DNA of 64,000 nt from an uncultured Lachnospiraceae bacterium (GTDB taxonomy: Bacteria > Bacillota > Clostridia > Lachnospirales > Lachnospiraceae), in NCBI GenBank assembly GCA_910589075.1, contig CAJUSK010000005.1, positions 1 to 64,000 of the forward strand, in the 5' to 3' direction. Below, in pieces: positions 7,457 through 16,883 of this stretch (its first letter is position 1; each line of letters starts with the position of its first letter). A program made the position numbers and the translations under genes. A model generated the notes under the pieces. The model did no database searches, was not told the DNA's origin, and saw only the letters and a program-made list of their open reading frames with translations.

Positions 7457-9864
7457 CCTTTCTTCCGATTCGGCACCACAGCCCGGCCTGCGCCTGGCAT
7501 GTGAAGAATATCATCGGGGAACTGCATCCCGATCTCATTTTGGTGGAAGGGCCGGACAATGCCAATTCGCTGATTCCGGTCATGACGGATGGGGAGACAA
7601 AGGCTCCGTTTGCGGTATATTATTCCTATCGGGATAAAACGGGGCGGATTTCCGGGGAAAAGGGACATTACAAGTGTTATTATCCGTTTCTGGACTATTC
7701 ACCCGAACTGGTGGCTCTGCGGGAAGGGAGCCGGCTGGGGATCGAGACAGCTTTTATTGATTTGCCCTATGGGGAAATCCTGGCGGCTACAAAGCAGGGA
7801 AAGGGACTTTTGCAGGAGGCGGAAAAACCCAATTACAATGACGACTATCTCCTTTCCAGAAACCGGTATCTGCAACGGCTCTGTGAAAAGACAGGGCTGC
7901 GCAGCTTTGATGAATTCTGGGAGAAATATTTTGAACTCAGAGGAATGGAGGAAGAAAGTGAAGTCTGGTTCTCTCATTTGAGCGAATACTGCAAACTGGC
8001 CCGGAATGATTCGCCCACGGAAGCGCTGGAAGAAGAGGGATGCCTGCAGAGAGAGGCTTATATGGCGGCCCGGATACTGGAATATACAATGGCGGCAGGG
8101 GGAACAAAGGGGAGGAAAGGGCAGAAAAAGGACCGCTACGCTGGCCATGAGGAGATACAGGAAGGGGATAAAGCCAGTCTGCGCAAAGTATTGGTGGTGA
8201 CGGGAGGATTCCATACGCCGGGCCTGGTAGGGCTGGTTGAGCAGAGGGAAGCGGCGCAGCCGGGGTGGGGGAAGATACCTGCGGCGGATCAGGAAGTGTA
8301 TCTGATGCCCTACTCCATGGAAGCAGCCGACGCCCTGAATGGGTATGCCAGCGGCATGCCCTATCCGGGTTTTTATCAGAAGGTATGGGAAGGGCTGGGG
8401 CAGACACCCACGCCCTGTTATGAGGCCGTGCTGGATATGATTGTTGCAACGGGAAAGGCGGTGCGCAAAAAGACGGAACTGCTTTCCACGTATGACGAGA
8501 TCTGTGCGCTGCAGATGGCGGACGGTCTTGCGGCGCTGCGTGAGAAGCCGCAGCCGGGAGCGTATGAACTGAGGGATGCGGTACTCTCTTCCTTCATCAA
8601 GGGAGAATGTGGGCCTGCCACGGACCAGCCGCTCAGGCTTCTGCAGGAACAGATGACCGGAAGAAGGATGGGGAAGCTGGGCAAGGGCGCGGCCATACCG
8701 CCCATCGTGCAGGACTTTGAAGAGCAGTGCAGGGGATTTGGGCTCAAACCCCGTTCCACACTGGAGTCGGAAGTGGTATTGTCTCTTTTTTCCATGGAGA
8801 AACACCGCCGTATGAGTATGTTTTTCCATCGCCTGACCTTTTTGCATGCCCTTTTTGCCAGACGGGTAAAGGGACCCAATCTGCAACAGAAAAAAGACAG
8901 CAATCTGATCCGGGAAATCTGGAGATACAAGTGGAATACCCAGGTGACGGCGGCCCTGATTGATGTTTCCGTATACGGAGGCACAGTGCAGGAGGCGTCC
9001 GTTGCCATGGTGAAACAAAAACTTTCAGAGGATCTGGATGCGCAGGCAGGCGCCCTGCTTTTGACCCGGGTATTTGAAATGGGCCTGGAGACGCAGATGG
9101 AACCTGTCTATGACAAAGTGTATGCGATTCTGCTTTCCGATGCAGACTTTTACTCTCTTACGGGGGCGTTGCAGTATTTTCTGGATATGCAGCGCCTGCA
9201 GGGACTGTACCGGACATATTTGCGCCTGGAAACACTGACGGAAATTTGTTGCAGGAAACTGATTACACTGCTGCCGTCTATGACACAGGTAAAGGAGGAA
9301 GACAGTGGGAAGTGTATGAATGCCTGTAAACTTTTGTATCAGATTACGGGCCGCGAATGCATGCATCTGCGGGAAGCATTTTTTGAGGCGTTGTCCGTCA
9401 TGCTGGCAGATATGCAGCTGCATCCGGGGCTGGATGGCTGTATACATGGTATTCTGTATGGATGTGGACGGGAGGATGCGGCGGAGGTGGAGACGGCCTG
9501 CCGCAGTTATCTGATGGGAACACGGGAGCAGCTTTTGAAAACCGCCCGTTTTTTCCGGGGCCTGTTTTATACTGCCCGTGATCTGGTATTTATCGGAGAT
9601 GGGTTTGTGAGGATGCTGGACAGCTTTCTGGGAAGTGTGGAAGGGGATGAATTCCTGGAACTGCTGCCGGAGCTGCGAATGGCGTTCGGCTATTTCACAC
9701 CGGGAGAAACGGATCGTATTGCCGCCGTGGCAGCAGGACTGCACGGGAGCAGCAAAGAGAAGCTGCAGGCGGGGCATGAAATCCTGCCGGGCTGGTATGC
9801 GTATGGAAAGGCGCTGGATTCTTATGTGACAGGAATGATGGAAGGAAACGGACATGGCGGATGA
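7444..9864 (+). CDS. DUF5682-like protein (YehM-like) of a MoxR/VWA cluster
   Basis: This protein of about 806 residues is read from ATG 7444 (GAAGCGAAGAA upstream); a start at 7417 is possible. The N-terminus has F-L-P-I-R-H-H-S-P-A-C-A-W-H, then L-I-L-V-E-G-P-D-N-A-N, and near residue 250 V-L-V-V-T-G-G-F-H-T-P-G-L. The paired HHSPA, VEGP and GGFHT motifs are reminiscent of the TraB/ChaN/erythromycin-esterase-like fold, suggesting a metal or active site, but the activity is unknown. The C-terminal half looks helical. It overlaps the MoxR gene upstream by 13 bases and the VWA gene downstream by 11, so the three are translationally coupled. The family is known to travel with MoxR and VWA genes. 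Confidence 0.78.
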   Translation: MAEITFLPIRHHSPACAWHVKNIIGELHPDLILVEGPDNANSLIPVMTDGETKAPFAVYYSYRDKTGRISGEKGHYKCYYPFLDYSPELVALREGSRLGIETAFIDLPYGEILAATKQGKGLLQEAEKPNYNDDYLLSRNRYLQRLCEKTGLRSFDEFWEKYFELRGMEEESEVWFSHLSEYCKLARNDSPTEALEEEGCLQREAYMAARILEYTMAAGGTKGRKGQKKDRYAGHEEIQEGDKASLRKVLVVTGGFHTPGLVGLVEQREAAQPGWGKIPAADQEVYLMPYSMEAADALNGYASGMPYPGFYQKVWEGLGQTPTPCYEAVLDMIVATGKAVRKKTELLSTYDEICALQMADGLAALREKPQPGAYELRDAVLSSFIKGECGPATDQPLRLLQEQMTGRRMGKLGKGAAIPPIVQDFEEQCRGFGLKPRSTLESEVVLSLFSMEKHRRMSMFFHRLTFLHALFARRVKGPNLQQKKDSNLIREIWRYKWNTQVTAALIDVSVYGGTVQEASVAMVKQKLSEDLDAQAGALLLTRVFEMGLETQMEPVYDKVYAILLSDADFYSLTGALQYFLDMQRLQGLYRTYLRLETLTEICCRKLITLLPSMTQVKEEDSGKCMNACKLLYQITGRECMHLREAFFEALSVMLADMQLHPGLDGCIHGILYGCGREDAAEVETACRSYLMGTREQLLKTARFFRGLFYTARDLVFIGDGFVRMLDSFLGSVEGDEFLELLPELRMAFGYFTPGETDRIAAVAAGLHGSSKEKLQAGHEILPGWYAYGKALDSYVTGMMEGNGHGG

Positions 9865-10981
9865 TCAGGAAATTTTAAACAGATGGAGGCTGATGCTGGG
9901 AAGACATGCCCAGGGACAGATTTCCTTTTCGGAAAACAATCTGCGCTTTATGGAAATGGAAGATGTGCTGGAGTATCTGTACGAGCGGGAATATGGAGAA
10001 GAGCAGGAAATCAGGAAGGAAAGGCAGGGTGGCAGGGAGGACTCCAGCCTGACGGTTCCTTCCTGGATTGAAAAGATCAGAAAGCTGTTTCCCAAACAGA
10101 CTGTGGAGATTATGGAGCGCCATGCGCTGGAGCAGTATGGAATGAATGAACTGCTGACAGATCCGGAAGTACTGAAAAAACTGGAACCCAATCAGGCACT
10201 TTTGAAGACCATTCTGGAATTCAAGCATATGATGAAGGGGGAAGTGCTGGCGATGGCCAGAGAGATTGTGCGGAAGGTGGCGCGGGAACTGACGGAAAAG
10301 ATGGAGCAGGACATGCGCTGCAGCCTGGTGGGCAGGCTGGATAAGACTTCCAGCAGTCCCGTGAAATGTGCCCGGAATCTGAATATCAAAAAGACAATCC
10401 GTATGAATCTCAAATATTATGACGCGGACAGGGAGCAGATTGTTCTGCGGGATGTATTTTTTCATTCCAGGATGAAGCGATACCATAAGTGGCGGGTGAT
10501 TATCTGTGTGGATGAAAGTGGTTCCATGCTGGATTCGGTGATCCATAGTGCGATTATGGCCGGCATATTTGCAAAACTGCCTATGCTGGAAACCAAGCTT
10601 GTGATATTTGATACAAATGTGGTGGATTTGAGCGGTTATGTGGAAGATCCGGTGGAAACGCTGATGAGCATCCAACTGGGCGGGGGCACCAATATTGCAG
10701 GGGCACTGAAATATTGTGAAAAGCTCATTGATTTTCCATATCGTACGATGGTTATTTTGATCACCGATCTGTACGAGGGCGGCGGTTATCAGAATCTGTA
10801 CGGGGTTAGCCGGGGGATTATGGAAAGCGGCGCAAAGCTGCTGGTTTTAACGGCACTGGATATGGATGCCACACCCAATTATGATAAAAATGCCGCCAGG
10901 GTGCTGGCAGGTATGGGCGCTCATGTGGCGGCTATGACACCGGAACAACTTTCAGAGTGGATGGGGAAAATAATGGGATGA
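9854..10981 (+). CDS. VWA-domain protein (YehP-like)
   Basis: The 375-residue protein has a helical, charged N-terminal half and a C-terminal von Willebrand factor A domain (about residues 210-375). The complete metal-ion-dependent adhesion site is visible: D220-E-S-G-S-M, T279 in G-G-G-T-N, and D305 in L-I-T-D-L-Y-E-G-G. It should bind Mg2+ and act as the substrate adaptor or partner of the MoxR ATPase encoded two genes upstream, as in RavA-ViaA and YehL-YehP type pairs. There is no signal peptide, so it is cytosolic. Start ATG 9854 overlaps the upstream gene, and the stop overlaps the next start as ATGA. Confidence 0.88.
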   Translation: MADDQEILNRWRLMLGRHAQGQISFSENNLRFMEMEDVLEYLYEREYGEEQEIRKERQGGREDSSLTVPSWIEKIRKLFPKQTVEIMERHALEQYGMNELLTDPEVLKKLEPNQALLKTILEFKHMMKGEVLAMAREIVRKVARELTEKMEQDMRCSLVGRLDKTSSSPVKCARNLNIKKTIRMNLKYYDADREQIVLRDVFFHSRMKRYHKWRVIICVDESGSMLDSVIHSAIMAGIFAKLPMLETKLVIFDTNVVDLSGYVEDPVETLMSIQLGGGTNIAGALKYCEKLIDFPYRTMVILITDLYEGGGYQNLYGVSRGIMESGAKLLVLTALDMDATPNYDKNAARVLAGMGAHVAAMTPEQLSEWMGKIMG

Positions 10982-13119
10982 GGGATTTAAAAAAACTGCT
11001 GATGGAAACGGATGAGGAATATCTCATCGGCCTTTCCAATAAAGGGACTGTGAAGCGGGCCCGCAAAGATATGGAGACAATCAAAGCCGGGGTTGTCACT
11101 GTTGCCGGGGAAGCGGTGGTAACAGTGGGCGAGGAGACGGTGACGATCCGCCGTCCGTTGGGGGAGAGCGAGTGCACCTGTCCTTCCAGAAGTGTATGCC
11201 GTCATATCATACAGGCGGTTTTCACCCTGCAAAAAGAGTTGGCTGGCGGGGCGTGTGATAAAGAGCAGGAAGGCGGGGCAAAAATACAGCCCCAGGACGG
11301 AGCGGACAGCCGGGAGGAAGAGAAAAACCCTGGAAATGAGGCCTTGTGGGAAGAGATTTGTGCATTTTCTCTTCAGAAGGCGAAACGTACCATGGGAAAC
11401 CGGAATTTCGGACTGTTTGTTCAGCAGGTACATGCGGATATTCTGCCGGAGATTGTGGAGACTTCCGTGCTGACTGTCCGCCTGCCGGGGCAGGAGCATA
11501 CGGTGAAACTATTGTCGCCGCTGGAGTATGCGACCTGTACCTGCCATAAGAAGGATCTCTGCGCCCATAAGGCGGCGGCCATTTTATGGTGCCAGTATCA
11601 AAAAGGCTTGCTGAAACGGGAAGAACTGCAGAAAGAAGGGACAAAACAGCAGGAATTTGATCCCACACTGATACGGGAAGCGGCCGGAGCGATGAAGGAG
11701 TTTCTGGAAATGCTGCTGGATACGGGGCTGGCCAGAGTGGCGCCGGATGTATTACAGGATATGGAGCGGATGGCAATTATCAGCCATAATGCGGGTCTGG
11801 CCCGTTTTGAAGGGGATTTCCGGGCACTTTCAGGGACCTGTGACAGATATTTCAAGCGGGCGGCTTCTTTTACGGCGGCGGAATTTGTAAATCGGCTTAC
11901 CCGGCTGTACCGGATGGTATGCGGCGTGGGAGAAGCGCGGGGGATGGATGAGATAGCGGCATATGCGGGGAGTTTCCGCGCCAGTTATCAGCTTGCAGGG
12001 GATCTGGAGCTTACGGGCATTGCCCTGGAATCCTTTGAGAGTAAGGCAGGATATGCCGGAGAAACCGTTTATTTTCTGGAAGAAAAGAAGCAGAAATGGT
12101 ATACTTATACATATGCCCGCCCTCTGTTTTATGAGGGGACGGGCAGACGCAGAAATGCCGCCTCGGTTCATACGCCCTGGGGACTGTCTCTGTCCATGGA
12201 GGAGATAGCTTCCGTACGGCTTTTCCTCAGAGATGCGAAAGCGGATGAACGGGGCAGGCTGTCGTCTTCCGGGGAGACAAAGGGCGAATGCGCAGGTATG
12301 CGCAGGCTCACGGAAGAATTGCTGAAAGACTGGTATTATGAGGACTTTTATACACTGTTTCGGGAACGGATCCCAGGGTATGAAAGCAATGGGGAAGAGA
12401 CGGAGGATACAGAAGAGAATGCAGGCGCACTCAGGGACAGTGGGCGGACGCTGGTGTTTGTGCGGCCCTGCATTGTGGGACAATCGGATTTTTCGGACGT
12501 AAAACAGAGTCTGACATTGCCGCTGGTGGATGGAGCGGGCAGGGAACTGCTGATTGAAGTTGTGTACTCCCGGCGGGAATCCGCCACCATACGTTATCTG
12601 GAGCGGGTGGCGAGGAGATGGAGCCAGGACCGGCCGGAGGAGGGAACAAAACCGCCCTGCTTTTTCGGCAGGATTTATTTGGAGGATGACAGGATCCATA
12701 TGTATCCCCTGGCAATCTTTGAAGACCGGGAACTTGGGGAAATCACCGGGGCGCATCAGATACACTTATCCGACGACAGGGCAGAGAACGAAGGGATGAC
12801 AGTGGTGGGAGAAGTGGTGGATGAGGCGATCCGGCTGATGGAAGAAATCTGTCAGAGCGGTTTTTATACAGTCCATGACGATACGCTGGAAGCACTGGGA
12901 AACCTTGTGGAAACGGCGGCGGAATTCGGTCTGGCAGGGCTGTCAGACAGTTTACATACATTTGTGGAAGGGATTTCCATGCGCCGTCACAGAATTCGCC
13001 AGGAAGAGGATGATCTGGCGAGGCAGTATGGAAATATAAACAGGTATCTGTATCTTTGCAGGGAAAAGATACGATGGGATAAAGCATGTGAATATTACAG
13101 AGGAGGTACAGAGATATGA
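10978..13119 (+). CDS. SWIM zinc-finger protein (YehQ-like)
   Basis: The 713-residue protein starts at ATG 10978, which forms an ATGA overlap with the VWA stop. Two SWIM-type C-x-C-x5-C-x-H motifs are seen: C66-T-C-P-S-R-S-V-C-R-H76 and C187-T-C-H-K-K-D-L-C-A-H197. Such fingers bind DNA or protein in SWI2/SNF2, MuDR and plant FAR1 proteins. The stretch between and after the fingers is charged and variable, and the C-terminal half has no recognised domain. Double-SWIM proteins of this size next to VWA genes correspond to E. coli YehQ. Its biochemical role is unknown. It ends in an ATGA overlap with the next gene. Confidence 0.82.
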   Translation: MRDLKKLLMETDEEYLIGLSNKGTVKRARKDMETIKAGVVTVAGEAVVTVGEETVTIRRPLGESECTCPSRSVCRHIIQAVFTLQKELAGGACDKEQEGGAKIQPQDGADSREEEKNPGNEALWEEICAFSLQKAKRTMGNRNFGLFVQQVHADILPEIVETSVLTVRLPGQEHTVKLLSPLEYATCTCHKKDLCAHKAAAILWCQYQKGLLKREELQKEGTKQQEFDPTLIREAAGAMKEFLEMLLDTGLARVAPDVLQDMERMAIISHNAGLARFEGDFRALSGTCDRYFKRAASFTAAEFVNRLTRLYRMVCGVGEARGMDEIAAYAGSFRASYQLAGDLELTGIALESFESKAGYAGETVYFLEEKKQKWYTYTYARPLFYEGTGRRRNAASVHTPWGLSLSMEEIASVRLFLRDAKADERGRLSSSGETKGECAGMRRLTEELLKDWYYEDFYTLFRERIPGYESNGEETEDTEENAGALRDSGRTLVFVRPCIVGQSDFSDVKQSLTLPLVDGAGRELLIEVVYSRRESATIRYLERVARRWSQDRPEEGTKPPCFFGRIYLEDDRIHMYPLAIFEDRELGEITGAHQIHLSDDRAENEGMTVVGEVVDEAIRLMEEICQSGFYTVHDDTLEALGNLVETAAEFGLAGLSDSLHTFVEGISMRRHRIRQEEDDLARQYGNINRYLYLCREKIRWDKACEYYRGGTEI

Positions 13120-16100
13120 TGCAGCCGCGGAATATCCATCTGCAGAAAATGATGGAGCTTTTGGAGGAATTGCATTTGTCAGGAGGGCAGATGGAAAAGA
13201 TCGAAGACTACCTGGCGGGGGAGGAGATGAAAGCAGTGCCGGAAGGGCTGCCTTTTCAGGATTTGTCCGGACTGCCTGACAGTGTGAAAGATCAATTCAG
13301 GGTAGCGCTGCGCAAAATGGTCAATCATGGAAGAAAAAAAGATGCCCTGAGGCTGTTTCATGTGCTATTTTCCGTGGGAAAATCTACAACCAGCAGTGTG
13401 TTCCCTACCGATTTGCTGGTGTATCAGACGATTTCTGAAAAAGATTTTTCATCGGATTTTATGCCTGCAGAGCTGATATCCATATTTGCAGAGATGACCG
13501 GGGAGAATGTGTACTGGATTCGTACAGGCATGATCGAGCGGATAAAGAAGTTTGCGCAAAATGATGTGGCCCAGGTGAAAAAAGCCATGGAATACCATAA
13601 AAGCAGCCCGGATAATGGTCTGTTGATTTTGTATACCACATATTTCTGGATAAAATATCCGTTTTCCCGGTACGCAGAAAAAGAAAGTTCCGGTGACAAT
13701 AGCAAAACAGGAGGCGGGCTTCTCCAGTCCGTAACGAAACTGTTTTCGTCCCAGGGCGCTGCCTCGGCGGTTGCGGAAGAAGACCGGGAACTGCTTACGG
13801 CCTATGAGGATTTGATTGTGGACAGCCTGGAAAATCTGTTTTGCAAAGGCACGACGGCAGAGGAACTCAATTTAATAACAGGTGCTGTGAATCAGAACCG
13901 GATAAATCATGAAGTGTTGGCGGCAGCCAGAAAGCAGAAAATCAGTTCCTTTTTGATGAAACTGTTATGTGGGTGCGCTTTTGCCAATTTTACGCTGTCC
14001 TACCGTCTGAAAAATGTGGTACAGATCTGTCTGGCTGCCCGGTATCAGGATGCGCTCGGGGCTATGGATGATATGGACATTCGATATGATTTAAAGGGCA
14101 GAGGCGGGAATTTTGACAGTGTATTCGGCATTGACCCTGTTCTGTTTATTCAGTGGGCCAGGGACAAACACAACAAGCCGCTGCTCAGCAGTCTGTTTAA
14201 GGCGCACCGCGATCTGTTCCTGCAATGTTATGAAAAAGCAGACCTGGGAACAGCCTCATTTTTACTGGAGATTATCCGGGCAAAGGATGCGTCTCTTTAC
14301 AGAGAACTGACCGGCAGGGGAAAGGAGAAGCGGCAGGCACAGATCCTGAAAGAGGTATATGTTTACGACCTGCCTGTTCAGGGGGATATTGAGGCATATC
14401 TGACGGGAAGAAGCGGGGTGGAAACCCTGTATCCGCTAAAAGACCAGATCCGCTCCGGTTCCCGCTATGCCGGCATCGGGGAATACCAGGCTGTACAACA
14501 ATATATGGCCGATTACGGAAAGGATGCATTTTACCGGCGCTGTCTGGTTCTGTGTGTCCTGCGAGGGAGCAGCTATCTGTTCCGCCGGTTGCTTGTGGAT
14601 CAGGATTTTAAGCGCAGTGAGGTAAAAGTCATATTTGACGGCCTGTATGAAGAAAAGCTGGATATGACGCATCTGTTAGAAACTGCAATGATGATGTGCG
14701 AAGCGATTTATGGGGGAAAATGGCATGATGCGCTGATGGAAGAGCTTGACAAAATTTTTACCGATTATGCAAAGGAGCACAGGGATGCACTGATTGAGGC
14801 TTTTGGGCAGGCAGATGCGCCGGGCCGGTGTTTCGGGCTGAGAATACTGAACATGGACGGGGAGACAAACCGCCAGGAGATACTTCGTTATTCCAAAGAC
14901 AGTTCCAAACAGGTGAGAGAAACGTTTTTGGATATATTGAAAGCACGGCGGGAATGGGAAACGGATGTGGTTGCGCTGTTGGCATCCAAAAAGGCGGCGG
15001 AACGGGAACTGGCAATCCGTACATTGCTGACCTGGGATGAAGAAGGCTATCGGGATGTATTGCAGGAGGCTTTTGATAAGGAGAAAAACGGCAAGGTGCG
15101 TGTTCTTCTGGAGGGACTGTTTGCGGAGGCCGGGAGTGCGTCTGCGGAAGTATCCCAGGCAGATCTGGTAAAAGCACTCCATAAAGGAGGAAAGAAGCGG
15201 ACGCTTGCCTGGGCCTATGCAACGCCCTTTTCCCCTGTGCGCCGAAAGGACGGGCAGGAGGCGGAAGAGGCGTATCTGCAGGCCATACTGCTCTGTTATA
15301 CTTCCATGAACAAACCGGGGATCAGTAAGGACGCGGCAAAACTGGCCCAGGCGCTGGAAGAACGGGAGCTTGCCGTGTACATGTGTGAACTGTTTGACAA
15401 GTGGATGGAAGCCGGCGCGGAGGCGAAAAAGCGGTGGGTTTTGTATGCGACGGCCATTCACGGCGGTTTTGAGATTGTGAAGAAACTGCAGCATCAGATT
15501 CAGGAGTGGCCTGCCCATTCCAGAGGGGCCATTGCCGCAGATGCGGTATGCGCGCTGGCTTTGAATCCGCTGCCCCAGGCCTTGTTGATTGTGGACGGTA
15601 TTGCAAGAAAGTTCAAATTCCGTCAGGTGCGTTCGGCCGCGGGAGAGGCGCTGGAATTTGCGGCGTCGCAACTGGGGCTGTCCAGAGAAGAGCTGGCGGA
15701 CAGGATTGTGCCGGACTTAGGGTTTGACCATCAGATGCAGCGGATATTTGATTATGGGGAGCGGAAATTTACAGTGACCATCACACCGTCTCTGGAAATG
15801 GAGATTGCGGATGAGACAGGAAAGAGGCTGAAAAATATGCCGGCGCCGGGCAAACGGGATCAGGAGGAGACGGCCAAAGCATCCTATGAAGCCTTTAAAG
15901 AGATGAAGAAACAGATGAAAACCACGCTGGCCAGCCAGAAAACCAGACTGGAACTGGCGTTGTCCGCAGGACGGGAGTGGGAAATCGGGGCATGGAAAGA
16001 GCTGTTTGTCCGCAACCCCATTATGCACCAGTTTGCCATGGGACTGATCTGGGGAATGTATGAGAATCATAGTCTGCAGAGCTGTTTCCGGTATATGGAG

Positions 16101-16700
16101 GACGGCACCTTCAATACGGAGGATGAGGAAGAGTTCACCCTGCCGGAGCAGGGACGTATCGGTCTGGTACATCCTGTGGAGATGGAAGATACGTCCAGAG
16201 ATGCCTGGAAGGAACAACTGGAAGATTATGAGATAACGCAACCCATCGAACAGTTGTCCAGGAATGTGTACCACAGGACAGAGGAAGAGTCTGCCTGCAA
16301 AACGCTGGAACGTTTTGGCGGGATGCTGGTCAATGATCTCTCCCTGAACGGGAAACTGACGGCAATGGGCTGGTATCGCGGCGACGTGCTGGACGGGGGC
16401 GGTTTTTATACATATTACCGTGAGGACAGAGAAGCCGGGCTGGGTGTGGTATTGTATTTTTCCGGAAGTTATGTGGGTGGTGGAAATGAGGATGTAACGT
16501 TGTATGGCGTCAGGTTCTATCCGGCAGACCATGTACGGAATTATGATAACAGTTATCTGCGCAGTGAAGAAAAGGACAAGGATGCCTGCCTGCTGCAGAC
16601 GGTACCGGAACGCTATTTCAGTGAAGTGGTATTGCAGCTGACAAAAGCAACAGCTTCCAGCAGGGAGCGTAATGAAGATTGGAAAAATGAGAATAATTAA
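13116..16700 (+). CDS. giant DUF4132-like protein (YehI/MolR-like) with HEAT-like repeats
   Basis: This 1194-residue protein starts at ATG 13116 inside an ATGA overlap with the SWIM gene. The middle contains alpha-helical HEAT-like repeats (about residues 570-700, for example K-Q-V-R-E-T-F-L-D-I-L-K-A-R-R-E-W and A-A-E-R-E-L-A-I-R-T-L-L-T-W). The C-terminus (about 1050-1175) has the DUF4132 pattern G-W-Y-R-G-D-V-L-D-G-G-G-F-Y-T-Y-Y-R-E and Y-G-V-R-F-Y. The length is close to E. coli YehI, and the genomic partners (MoxR, DUF5682, VWA, SWIM) match. No enzymatic motif is visible. It is probably the large scaffold or effector of the system; that is inference. Confidence 0.8.
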   Translation: MMQPRNIHLQKMMELLEELHLSGGQMEKIEDYLAGEEMKAVPEGLPFQDLSGLPDSVKDQFRVALRKMVNHGRKKDALRLFHVLFSVGKSTTSSVFPTDLLVYQTISEKDFSSDFMPAELISIFAEMTGENVYWIRTGMIERIKKFAQNDVAQVKKAMEYHKSSPDNGLLILYTTYFWIKYPFSRYAEKESSGDNSKTGGGLLQSVTKLFSSQGAASAVAEEDRELLTAYEDLIVDSLENLFCKGTTAEELNLITGAVNQNRINHEVLAAARKQKISSFLMKLLCGCAFANFTLSYRLKNVVQICLAARYQDALGAMDDMDIRYDLKGRGGNFDSVFGIDPVLFIQWARDKHNKPLLSSLFKAHRDLFLQCYEKADLGTASFLLEIIRAKDASLYRELTGRGKEKRQAQILKEVYVYDLPVQGDIEAYLTGRSGVETLYPLKDQIRSGSRYAGIGEYQAVQQYMADYGKDAFYRRCLVLCVLRGSSYLFRRLLVDQDFKRSEVKVIFDGLYEEKLDMTHLLETAMMMCEAIYGGKWHDALMEELDKIFTDYAKEHRDALIEAFGQADAPGRCFGLRILNMDGETNRQEILRYSKDSSKQVRETFLDILKARREWETDVVALLASKKAAERELAIRTLLTWDEEGYRDVLQEAFDKEKNGKVRVLLEGLFAEAGSASAEVSQADLVKALHKGGKKRTLAWAYATPFSPVRRKDGQEAEEAYLQAILLCYTSMNKPGISKDAAKLAQALEERELAVYMCELFDKWMEAGAEAKKRWVLYATAIHGGFEIVKKLQHQIQEWPAHSRGAIAADAVCALALNPLPQALLIVDGIARKFKFRQVRSAAGEALEFAASQLGLSREELADRIVPDLGFDHQMQRIFDYGERKFTVTITPSLEMEIADETGKRLKNMPAPGKRDQEETAKASYEAFKEMKKQMKTTLASQKTRLELALSAGREWEIGAWKELFVRNPIMHQFAMGLIWGMYENHSLQSCFRYMEDGTFNTEDEEEFTLPEQGRIGLVHPVEMEDTSRDAWKEQLEDYEITQPIEQLSRNVYHRTEEESACKTLERFGGMLVNDLSLNGKLTAMGWYRGDVLDGGGFYTYYREDREAGLGVVLYFSGSYVGGGNEDVTLYGVRFYPADHVRNYDNSYLRSEEKDKDACLLQTVPERYFSEVVLQLTKATASSRERNEDWKNENN

Positions 16701-16793
16701 ATTGTGAATTAATAATAACGCAATCTAAACAGGGATTTTCCACAAATAAAATCATAGAAGGCATGCTTTGTAAACTTTCTGGTGTTATGAATA

Positions 16794-16824
16794 AACTCCA
16801 CAGAGGAATATCCTCTGTGGAGTT
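16794..16824. terminator. bidirectional hairpin between convergent genes
   Basis: AACTCCACAGAGGA (16794-16807) pairs with TCCTCTGTGGAGTT (16811-16824), a 14-bp perfect stem with a 3-base loop. It lies between the end of the DUF4132 gene and the convergent SGNH hydrolase gene. The flanks are A/T-rich on both sides, so it can end both transcripts. Confidence 0.75.
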
Positions 16825-16883
16825 AAAATAACATTAGTTATATAACTGTTGATATTGTTAAAAAAGATTGAAGAAAGCATTTT

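Noticed and set aside
7699..9018. 439-codon minus-strand frame
   Set aside because: It lies wholly inside the DUF5682-like gene, has no start signal and is rich in His/Arg/Pro, as expected of antisense shadow frames in GC-richer coding DNA.
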